From the NCBI GenBank assembly GCA_903848465.1, contig CAINGK010000234.1:1-36190 (forward strand): DNA of 36,190 bases. Reading direction: 5' to 3'. Position 1 is the first letter of the stretch; every line of letters starts with the position of its first letter. The stretch comes from an uncultured Verrucomicrobiota bacterium (GTDB taxonomy: Bacteria > Verrucomicrobiota > Verrucomicrobiia > Verrucomicrobiales > Verrucomicrobiaceae). Both the position numbers and the translations under genes were made by a program. Below the pieces are notes generated by a model that searched no databases, had not been told where the DNA came from, and saw only the letters and a list, made by a program, of their open reading frames with translations. This document shows positions 23,801 to 30,192 of this stretch, piece after piece.

Positions 23801-26481
23801 CGAATAGTAAAGCTGCAAGCCGTGTAGCAGAGACGCCGAGGAGTGTCCGCACACTTCCAACTGAAACCAGCAACACCATCAGCATTCGTGGTGCGCGTGA
23901 ACACAATTTGAAAAACATCTCGCTTGATATTCCGCGTGATGAATTCGTGGTCGTGACCGGATTGAGTGGCTCGGGCAAGTCATCACTGGCGTTTGATCTG
24001 ATCTTTGCGGAAGGCCAGCGGCGCTTCCTGGACAGCATGTCGGTGTATGCGCGCACGTTTGTGGAGCAGATGGAGAAGCCGGAGGTGGATCTGATCACGG
24101 GCGTGCCGCCGACGGTGGCCATTGAGCAGCGCATCTCGCGCGGCGGTGGCAAATCGACGGTGGCGACGGTGACGGAGGTGTATCACTTCTTCCGTCTGTT
24201 GTTTGCGAAGCTTGGGACGCAGTACTGCCCTACATGCAACGTGCCGGTGAAGAAGCAGAGCGTGCAGGCGATTCTGAAAACGGTGCAGCAGCATCTGCGC
24301 AGCGGTAGCGGGCATCTGCTGGCACCGCTGATCAAGGCGCGTAAAGGTTTCCACAGCGAGGTGGCTGAGCATGCGAGCAAGCATGGCATCGAGACGCTGC
24401 TGGTTGATGGCGAGTTCCGCGACACGATGGGCTTCCAACGGCTCGAGCGCTTCAAGGAGCATACGATTGATGCGGTGATCGGCCGAGTGGCCAAGACCGA
24501 TGATGCCGAGAAACTGCGGCCATTGATCGAAACAGCGCTGAAGATGGGCAAGGGCACGATCAAGCTGCGGCTCAATGACAAGACGATGCACGTGCTGAGC
24601 ACGGAGATGAGCTGCCCTTCATGCGGACTGTCGTTTGAAGAACTCGATCCGCGTTTGTTCAGCTTCAACAGCCCGCATGGCTGGTGCAAGGACTGTCGTG
24701 GCTTTGGTCTGAAAGGCCACAAGACCGATCTGAACGACCGGCAACCAGATGTCTCGGTGCTGGAAGCTGAGCTCGAAGAGGAGCGGCGGTTTGAAAGCGC
24801 GGATGATGAGGGAGAAAAGCCGCGTGAAGTGTGCCCAAGCTGTGAGGGCAGCCGCATCAATGAGATCGGCCGTGCGGTGCAACTCCAGGGCACCAAGATT
24901 CAACAGTTCGCCGGATTGACGGCAGGAGATGCGGGCAAGTTGCTGGCGAAGTTTAAGTTCGAAGGCACAGAGGCCATCATCGCTCTCGACATCGTCAAAG
25001 AGATCGCTCAGCGATTGAAATTCATGCAGGAGGTGGGTCTAGGGTATCTTCAACTGAATCGCAGTGCGGACACGCTCAGCGGTGGTGAGGCGCAGCGCAT
25101 CCGGTTGTCGGCTCAGCTCGGCAGCAATCTGCGCGGTGTGTTGTATGTGCTCGATGAGCCAACCATCGGCCTGCATCCGCGCGACAACGAGAAGCTGCTC
25201 GACACGCTGATGGCGCTGCGGGACAAGGGCAACTCGCTGCTGGTGGTGGAGCACGATGACGAAACGATGAGGCGTGCGGACACGATTCTCGATCTCGGGC
25301 CAGGCGCGGGTAAATTTGGCGGCCAGATTGTGGCGCAGGGTACGATGGCGCAGATCCTGAAGAACAAAAACAGCGTCACGGGCGCGAGCCTGCGCACACC
25401 GCTGAAGCACCCCGTGCGTGGCTCACGTCGGGCATTGCCCGCGCTGAAAGCCAAGGAAGGCTGGCTGCGCGTGACGGGAGCGACGGCAAACAATTTGAAG
25501 AACATCGATGTGTCCATTCCGCTCGGTCGCTTGACCGTGCTGACGGGCGTGAGCGGCAGCGGCAAGAGCTCCTTCATGCACGGCGCGCTTTCGCCAGCGG
25601 TGCGTGAGAAGATCAGCAAGTCGAAGATCAAGGTGGTGAAGGCATGGAAGACCATCAGCGGCTTCGAAAATCTGCAGACGGTGCATGAGGTGGATCAGTC
25701 GCCGATCGGCAAGACCAGCCGCTCATGCCCCGCCACGTATGTAGGCATCCTCGATGACATCCGTGCGCTGTTTGCGCAGGTGCCGCTGGCGCGCACACGG
25801 GGCTACACGGCGAGCCGCTTCTCCTTCAACACCGAAGGCGGCCGCTGCGAGACCTGCGGTGGCAATGGCGAGATCAAGGTGGAGATGGCGTTCCTGCCGA
25901 CCACGCGCGTGCATTGCGAGGCTTGCAACGGCCTGCGCTTCAATTCGTCCACGCTGGAGATCGAATACAACGGCAAGCACATCGGCGACGTGCTGCGCAT
26001 GAGCATCACCGAAGCGGCGGAATTCTTCGCGCCAGTGCAGAAGATCGCGCGTCCGCTCAAACTACTGGCCGACACCGGCCTCGGCTACCTTCAACTCGGC
26101 CAGCCCAGCCCCACTCTTAGCGGTGGCGAGGCGCAGCGCATCAAACTCGTCACCGAACTGCGCAGCGGAGATGGCCGCACGAACAAGGAGCGGCTCAAGG
26201 GCATCACCGTAGCCGGGAAGCGCAATCTTTACCTCATCGAGGAGCCGACCATCGGCCTGCACATGCAGGACGTGGCACGCCTGATCGACGTGCTCCACCG
26301 CCTCGTCGATGAAGGCCACACGGTGGTGGTCATTGAACATCATCCGGATGTCTATGCGGAGGCGGATTTCCTCATCGACATCGGGCCCGAGGCCGGGCCT
26401 GAGGGCGGGAAGCTGGTGGCTGCGGGGACGCCGGAGCAGGTGAAGAAGTGCAAGGCGAGCGAGACGGCGCGGTTTTTGTAA
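20833..26481 (+). CDS. uvrA: Tandem double-length UvrA, excinuclease ABC subunit A
   Basis: UvrA is the damage-recognition ATPase of nucleotide excision repair; normally two ~940-residue chains form a dimer. This 1882-residue chain holds two complete UvrA units, about 1-990 and 1015-1882, joined by a short variable linker. Each unit has two ABC ATPase modules, with Walker A lysines at 51, 682, 1049 and 1578 and LSGGE-type signatures in all four. Walker B glutamates are at 515, 905, 1442 and 1804; the fourth site reads IEEP rather than LDEP, so its Asp is replaced by Glu1803. Each unit also has both zinc modules: Cys264/267/288/291 and 776/779/799/802, then 1261/1264/1285/1288 and 1672/1675/1695/1698. 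The first unit's inter-module linker carries a palindromic insert (about residues 612-641). Long UvrA proteins occur in this phylum, so this may be the main or a second UvrA. It probably acts as an intramolecular dimer, which is inference. Confidence 0.95.
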   Translation: MSRVAKKSAARKSLNDVIRIRGARQNNLKGIDLDLPLGKLNVITGPSGSGKSSLAFDTIYAEGQRRYVETFSPYTRQFFERMDKPKVDSIEGIPPAIAIEQVNNMRSTRSTVGTITEINDYLKMLFPRLAEATCPSCHRPVRPESPESILNELLNAHAGKQALILFPVAVPKDAVTADFAAFLQAQGFLRVWLYGNVIRLDEADALKGRKLPAQVMVVQDRVTLEAKQRSRVSEALEAALRYGKGKVAASIDEETQHFSTDWSCADCGITLPAPTPGLFSFNSPIGACPTCRGFGRTLGLDMGKAIPDESLSINQGLVRPFQGSTYGESQLDLEKAARKRGVDIHKAFEDYSAEERKWLIEGTRDDPEDAYNRGEWYGVRGFFKWQESRSYKMHVRVFLSRYRAYTECGDCGGGRLKKEAYNYRIGSHTIADLSRLPVDELHPLVQSWPIKASDHVATMLRGEIASRICYMDRAGLGYLNLDRQTRTLSGGELQRVNLTTCLGASLVNTLFVLDEPSIGLHPRDIGRLIGVMEGLRDKGNTLLVVEHEEAVMRSADNLIDIGPGRGEKGGELVFSGPLEKLGAKVKSLTGDYLFGRKSVPIPAQRRSIKRDSVLECAGPPALSKASRSAKSSRGLEHSKTLTRDVARFLSIRGARQNNLKKLDVDIPLGVFCCITGVSGSGKSTLVHDVLYRNLQRLRGEVCEEEPGRVSKITGWEQLHDVVMVDQSPLARTPRSTPAVFLGAFDHIRTLFSETEDAKAQGIMPGFFSFNSGEGRCERCAGNGFEKIEMQFLSDLYVTCPECEGKRYQPPALKILLHGQSIHDVLGMTAEAAVEWFSSSLFESSKKAKQIVAQLHLLNEAGLGYLKLGQPLNTLSGGEAQRLKLIGHLIENPAGAASGSLLLLDEPTTGLHFDDIALLVKLLQRLVDEGHSLLVIEHNLEVIKCADWVIDLGPEGGEAGGGLVIAGTPEEVAECAASHTGRYLHELLSGSNSKAASRVAETPRSVRTLPTETSNTISIRGAREHNLKNISLDIPRDEFVVVTGLSGSGKSSLAFDLIFAEGQRRFLDSMSVYARTFVEQMEKPEVDLITGVPPTVAIEQRISRGGGKSTVATVTEVYHFFRLLFAKLGTQYCPTCNVPVKKQSVQAILKTVQQHLRSGSGHLLAPLIKARKGFHSEVAEHASKHGIETLLVDGEFRDTMGFQRLERFKEHTIDAVIGRVAKTDDAEKLRPLIETALKMGKGTIKLRLNDKTMHVLSTEMSCPSCGLSFEELDPRLFSFNSPHGWCKDCRGFGLKGHKTDLNDRQPDVSVLEAELEEERRFESADDEGEKPREVCPSCEGSRINEIGRAVQLQGTKIQQFAGLTAGDAGKLLAKFKFEGTEAIIALDIVKEIAQRLKFMQEVGLGYLQLNRSADTLSGGEAQRIRLSAQLGSNLRGVLYVLDEPTIGLHPRDNEKLLDTLMALRDKGNSLLVVEHDDETMRRADTILDLGPGAGKFGGQIVAQGTMAQILKNKNSVTGASLRTPLKHPVRGSRRALPALKAKEGWLRVTGATANNLKNIDVSIPLGRLTVLTGVSGSGKSSFMHGALSPAVREKISKSKIKVVKAWKTISGFENLQTVHEVDQSPIGKTSRSCPATYVGILDDIRALFAQVPLARTRGYTASRFSFNTEGGRCETCGGNGEIKVEMAFLPTTRVHCEACNGLRFNSSTLEIEYNGKHIGDVLRMSITEAAEFFAPVQKIARPLKLLADTGLGYLQLGQPSPTLSGGEAQRIKLVTELRSGDGRTNKERLKGITVAGKRNLYLIEEPTIGLHMQDVARLIDVLHRLVDEGHTVVVIEHHPDVYAEADFLIDIGPEAGPEGGKLVAAGTPEQVKKCKASETARFL
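22666..22754. repeat. Palindromic element inserted in frame in uvrA
   Basis: An 89-base imperfect palindrome. The outer arms AGCGTCCTGGAGTGC and, on the other strand, AGCGTTTTGGAGTGC differ at two bases. The inner arms continue as GCCGGTCCTCCGGCGC against TCCAGTCCTCTGGAGC. A GCGGTCCGC core sits in the loop region. In the uvrA frame it encodes a low-complexity stretch (ECAGPPALSKASRSAK and onward), which is unlike any UvrA sequence and sits exactly in the linker between two ATPase modules. It looks like a REP-type or MITE-like repeat. Confidence 0.75.
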
Positions 26482-26496
26482 GAGGGGCGACGTACT

Positions 26497-26514
26497 GAAC
26501 CCAAGAAAGGGTTC
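26497..26514. terminator. Hairpin after uvrA, possible terminator
   Basis: GAACCC pairs perfectly with GGGTTC around the loop AAGAAA, 15 bases after the uvrA stop. There is no T run, so this is a weak call. Confidence 0.4.
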
Positions 26515-26535
26515 TCACTGGTCGTGGTCTTTCGC

Positions 26536-27141
26536 ATGCACCCGAACAGACCAGCCTCCCGACGCATACCAGACTGGCAAATCGGGTGCATTGACAGCAA
26601 GTGGAGGTGGATTGTTCCATGGGGCGTCTTTGGCGTGGTCGGAGTGGCCCTCGCGAGCCTGGGTTTTACGCCATGGATTTGCGAAACCATTGAGCGCAAC
26701 ACTTTCTACGAGTTCAAGTTTAGGCTCGCAGCTCATTCCACGGCCACGATGCCGGGAACGACGTTGGTTCGAATTCTATCTGACCTCGAGATTCAAATGG
26801 GCGATGTTAAGCTCGACTTTTCTCTTCCTGAAGTTCGAACTGAATATCCGTGGGAGCTGTATGAATTGCAATGGAAACAGAAACTGCAACGGAGGCATGA
26901 TGTCCAAGCTGCGGTCCAACGAGAGATCAAGAAGATTGCAAGCACCCCGACCATCGTGCTTCGTGTCAATCCGCAGGTACAGTTGGAGACTATCGCCATT
27001 GTTTGGACAAGCATTGAGGCCGTTTCAAAGGCGACTTTGTATTTGGATGTGACCGGCACAGAGCAAAGAGGCGTTGATTTGGGCGCCCAGCAGTTGCTGC
27101 TCCTTGCATTCGCACCGCTCCCACCTTTGATTGTGGCCTAA
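26536..27141 (+). CDS. Small membrane-anchored protein, weakly ExbD-like
   Basis: A protein of about 201 residues (205 if a GTG at 26524 is used). It has one hydrophobic segment near residues 24-42 (WIVPWGVFGVVGVALASLGF), so it should be anchored with the rest outside the cytoplasm. The C-terminal stretch PTIVLRVNPQVQLETIAIVW followed by KATLYLDV resembles the pattern of ExbD/TolR periplasmic domains, in which a strand, helix and strand are preceded by an RxxxxV motif. The match is by eye and weak. Base composition is lower in GC than its neighbours, which may mean acquisition or weak constraint. No ExbB partner is nearby. Recognition is low. Confidence 0.5.
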   Translation: MHPNRPASRRIPDWQIGCIDSKWRWIVPWGVFGVVGVALASLGFTPWICETIERNTFYEFKFRLAAHSTATMPGTTLVRILSDLEIQMGDVKLDFSLPEVRTEYPWELYELQWKQKLQRRHDVQAAVQREIKKIASTPTIVLRVNPQVQLETIAIVWTSIEAVSKATLYLDVTGTEQRGVDLGAQQLLLLAFAPLPPLIVA

Positions 27142-27162
27142 CTTTGAACTGAAAGACACATC

Positions 27163-27879
27163 ATGGGCGCACAATGGAAACAGAAATGGCGGGAAATGGC
27201 CGCAGACCAGAAGGGGAAGATCACGGGAAAGCTGGTGCGTGAAATCCAAGTGGCGGCGAAGCTGGGCGGGCCGCACCCGGAGTACAACGCCCGACTGGCG
27301 GCGGCGGTGGCAATCGCCAAGAAGCAGAGTGTGACGCGTGACACCATCGAACGAGCGATTGCCAAGGGCTCGGGCACCGGGCCGGATGCGGTGCAGTTTG
27401 AGACGACGACGTATGAGGGCTTCACGCCGCACCGGGTGCCGGTGATCGTGGAATGCCTGACGGACAACAACAACCGCACGTCCTCGGACATCAAGGTGCT
27501 GTTCCGTGCGGGCACCATGAGCAAGGTGATGTGGATGTTTGATCACGTGGGCCTGATCGAGGCGCATCACGCGGACAAGACGCTAGACATCGAGGAGGCT
27601 GCGCTGAATGCCGAGGCGGATAATGTGGAGCCGATGGAGGTCGAGGATGAAGAGGCAGCAGGCCACATCGGCGCACGCTTTTTCACTCAACTGACCACGC
27701 TGGATGCGGTGACAAAAGCGCTCAAGGCAGCAGGTTGGCAGGTGACGACTTCGGAAATGAGCTACGTGCCAAAGGAGTACCCGGAGCTGACCGATGACCA
27801 GCGCGATGAAGTGACAGGGTTTTTGCAGACACTGGATGGACATGATGATGTGCATCGAGTGTACGCTGCGCTGAAATGA
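27163..27879 (+). CDS. YebC/PmpR-family protein
   Basis: A 238-residue member of the YebC/PmpR (TACO1) family, which includes DNA-binding regulators and, in recent work, factors that help ribosomes through poly-proline stretches. The opening MGAQWKQKWREMAADQKGK differs from the canonical MAGHSKW start and is closer to the YeeN-like subgroup. The rest follows the family: ITGKLVREIQVAAKLGG, DTIERAIAKGSG, TTYEGFTPHRVPVIVECLTD, NNRTSSDIKVLF, and the GLIEA and SYVPKEYPELTDDQ segments. Length is normal. The stop lies inside the left inverted repeat of the element at 27876. The specific target is unknown. Confidence 0.9.
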   Translation: MGAQWKQKWREMAADQKGKITGKLVREIQVAAKLGGPHPEYNARLAAAVAIAKKQSVTRDTIERAIAKGSGTGPDAVQFETTTYEGFTPHRVPVIVECLTDNNNRTSSDIKVLFRAGTMSKVMWMFDHVGLIEAHHADKTLDIEEAALNAEADNVEPMEVEDEEAAGHIGARFFTQLTTLDAVTKALKAAGWQVTTSEMSYVPKEYPELTDDQRDEVTGFLQTLDGHDDVHRVYAALK

Positions 27880-28074
27880 CGAAACCAGAATGACGAATGA
27901 CGAATGAGCCGAGCGGAGCGAGACAGCCAGCCGAAAGCTGCCCCGAAGGGGTGAGCGAAGCGAAGCAATGCCAAAGCCAGAAGGATCAATGGGTGCGGCA
28001 TCGACTCGTGAAGCGTGAGTTTCGATTTTCGTCATTCAGACTTCATTCGTCATTCGTCATTCTGATTTCGTCAT
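27876..28074. repeat. MITE-like element with 32-bp inverted ends
   Basis: The left end, 27876-27907, and the right end, 28043-28074, are reverse complements over 32 bases with one mismatch. Each contains three GAATGAC-type units, so the ends are themselves short heptamer repeats. The middle (27908-27966) matches, inverted, a stretch at 1382-1441. The left end overlaps the stop codon of the yebC-family gene, and the right end is read as part of the next protein's signal peptide. No transposase is present. It could be a MITE or a palindromic intergenic repeat. Confidence 0.7.
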
Positions 28075-30155
28075 TCTTTTTGCTGCCAGCAACGCTGTTC
28101 CTATGCGGCTGCGGAAAGAAAAAGACCACCGAAAAACCCAAAGCGGAAGCCCCCGTGGTGGTGAAGCCGACGCTTCTAACAGAGGCAGACAGGCTGGGGC
28201 TGGCAGGCCGCGTGGCGGGCGATGTGGAGTTTTGTTTGAGCACTGTGGAGTTCAAGAAGCATGCGGCGGCTTTGCAGGCCTCTCACTGGTGGGGACAGAT
28301 CCAGGCGTTTGTGCAAGACAAGGCGCCAACGCCTGAAACGTCCCAGACAGTGGTGGTCGATGAGGCGTTTCTCGCCTTTGGCAAAGACAGTGTGAAAAGC
28401 CTACTGCTGCTGCGGCAGTTGAATGATCTCTACAACGAGACGGCGTATCGTGGCATGATGAGCGGCGGGACGCTGGCAGGACTGGGCACGAGTTTTGATG
28501 CCAAGAAGTTACTGGAGGCTGCGCTACGTGATCCCGAAGTTTTGGAGGCGCTGATCTTGCTGCTAGAACGGTTTGAAATGCCACCGGTGATGATCGGCGT
28601 CGCCTCGCCGGAGCCGGAGCAGGTGCTGAAAAAGATCAGCGACCTGCTGCATCTTTCGGACTGGCTGGGAGATGCGCCGCAGTCGCGCATCGTGACCGCG
28701 CAGGGGGAAAAGATCACACTGAACGAGATCGCGATGGATCTGGTGCTGACGACGGACCGGCGGCAGCAGTGGCTGGAAGTCATCACCCAAGCTGTGCCCG
28801 GAATCATGCCAGAAATGAGGGACCGCATCGCGCGCGGCCTAGAGGTGCTGGCACGCAAGAAGTGGGTGTTGGCGCTGGGGCTGGGCGCGCAGCGTGCGTA
28901 TGTGGCGGTGGGGAAATCGAAGGATCAAATTCGTCTGGCCACCTCGGTGGAGGATTCGCTGCTGGCGCGCCCAGAGTTGCGCATGCTAGATGCGCATGCG
29001 CAGAAAAGCCTGGGTTTGATCACCTGCTGGGACGGCGTGTTTTGGGATGTGCTGCAATCGGATCAACCTTTTCAACCCATCGTGCGCGGACTTCTGGCAG
29101 GCTTGCAGGCGGAGAAAATATTTGCTGGTATGGCGCGTGCCCTGGAGCCGACGGCGATTGAACTGGCGGCAGCGGAGCGCGCCTTCTATCACTGCGAGCA
29201 CACGAACGGTGCAGCAGTGGCGTGGTGGGACGGCGGCGTGCAGGTGGATATGGTGGGCGGTTTATCCACAACCGACACCGCAGCGCTGGCGCAAACGTCC
29301 CGGTTCACCGCACTCCTGGATGAGCCGGAGTTGGTGTTCGGCTTGAGCGGGCAGGGTTCGAGCACGGGTGCAGGCAGAGCTTACTTCGAAGCCTGGATGC
29401 GTGCGGTGCATGCGACCGCACAAGAACTGGTCAAGGCGGGAGTGGGCGGCGAGAAGTCAGCGGAGATGTTCAAGCTGGTGGATCATGCCGTGCTGCCCAG
29501 CGTCATGGGCCTGTATGACAGCACGAAAACGATCTGGCAAAAAGCACTGAGCGGCGATGGAGCTTTCATCCTCGATGTCGGTGGTAAAATGCCACAGCTA
29601 CCGGGCTTGCCTCCGGGTGGTGAAGCGGTGCCGCTGCCACGCTTTGCCAGCGTGCATGAAATCAAGAACCGCGAACTGATCGGGGTGTCATGGCAGAACA
29701 TAGAAATGGCGCTGCATCAGTTGTTGAAGAGCGTCCCCACACCACAGCCGATTGAACTGCCGAAAGCCGTGATGAAGCGGACCGGTGATCTGACGAGCTA
29801 CAGCTACGAACTGCCGTTTGATTCCAGAGAGCTGGCACCGTGTGTGACGCTGAATGAGAAGCTGTTCATGCTGGGCACCTCGCGGGTGCAGCAGAGTCAT
29901 TTGGCGGAAATTCTCCAACAACCAGCCACCCGCCCTGCCACTGGCATGCGGATGAAGTTGAGCTTCACCAAGCTTAGACAGTTTTTGAAAGCCTTTGCCG
30001 CCGTGCGGGCGCAAAGCGATGGCGCGGTGCAGCTAAAGGCAGCACTGAAATGGCTGGAGCCGTTTGAGGTGCTGGACCTGCGTCTGTGGAGCGAGCAAGG
30101 CGTGGGCAAAGGACGCATGTCGTGGCAAATGCACGATGTCATGAGCTATGATTGA
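28008..30155 (+). CDS. Putative lipoprotein of unknown function
   Basis: A large protein with an N-terminal hydrophobic segment followed by LFLCGCGKKK, which fits a lipoprotein signal with the lipidated Cys in L-C-G-C; the +2 Gly would allow outer-membrane sorting. The start is uncertain. GTG 28008 (VKREFRF) gives a compact signal peptide, while ATG 27897 lies inside the left inverted repeat and adds a long tail. From GTG the product is 715 residues. The body is alpha/beta in pattern with segments such as PVVVKPTLLTEADRLGLAGR, DEAFLAFGKDSVKSLLLLRQL and GLITCWDGVFWDVLQ, but no recognised domain or catalytic motif. The residues coding for the signal peptide fall on the right end of the 27876-28074 element. 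Convergent with the minus-strand gene at 30193. Confidence 0.65.
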   Translation: MKREFRFSSFRLHSSFVILISSFFLLPATLFLCGCGKKKTTEKPKAEAPVVVKPTLLTEADRLGLAGRVAGDVEFCLSTVEFKKHAAALQASHWWGQIQAFVQDKAPTPETSQTVVVDEAFLAFGKDSVKSLLLLRQLNDLYNETAYRGMMSGGTLAGLGTSFDAKKLLEAALRDPEVLEALILLLERFEMPPVMIGVASPEPEQVLKKISDLLHLSDWLGDAPQSRIVTAQGEKITLNEIAMDLVLTTDRRQQWLEVITQAVPGIMPEMRDRIARGLEVLARKKWVLALGLGAQRAYVAVGKSKDQIRLATSVEDSLLARPELRMLDAHAQKSLGLITCWDGVFWDVLQSDQPFQPIVRGLLAGLQAEKIFAGMARALEPTAIELAAAERAFYHCEHTNGAAVAWWDGGVQVDMVGGLSTTDTAALAQTSRFTALLDEPELVFGLSGQGSSTGAGRAYFEAWMRAVHATAQELVKAGVGGEKSAEMFKLVDHAVLPSVMGLYDSTKTIWQKALSGDGAFILDVGGKMPQLPGLPPGGEAVPLPRFASVHEIKNRELIGVSWQNIEMALHQLLKSVPTPQPIELPKAVMKRTGDLTSYSYELPFDSRELAPCVTLNEKLFMLGTSRVQQSHLAEILQQPATRPATGMRMKLSFTKLRQFLKAFAAVRAQSDGAVQLKAALKWLEPFEVLDLRLWSEQGVGKGRMSWQMHDVMSYD

Positions 30156-30168
30156 GCCGGATCACATG

Positions 30169-30189
30169 TGCAGCGATGGCATCTGCACT
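30169..30189. terminator. Short hairpin between convergent genes
   Basis: GTGCAG pairs with CTGCAC over a nine-base loop in the 37-base gap between two convergent genes. The stem is short and has no T run, so this is a weak candidate. Confidence 0.25.
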
Positions 30190-30192
30190 TCA

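Noticed and set aside
27876..28074. CRISPR array
   Set aside because: The repeats are inverted, only two, with tandem heptamers inside them and no regular spacers; no cas genes are present in the window.
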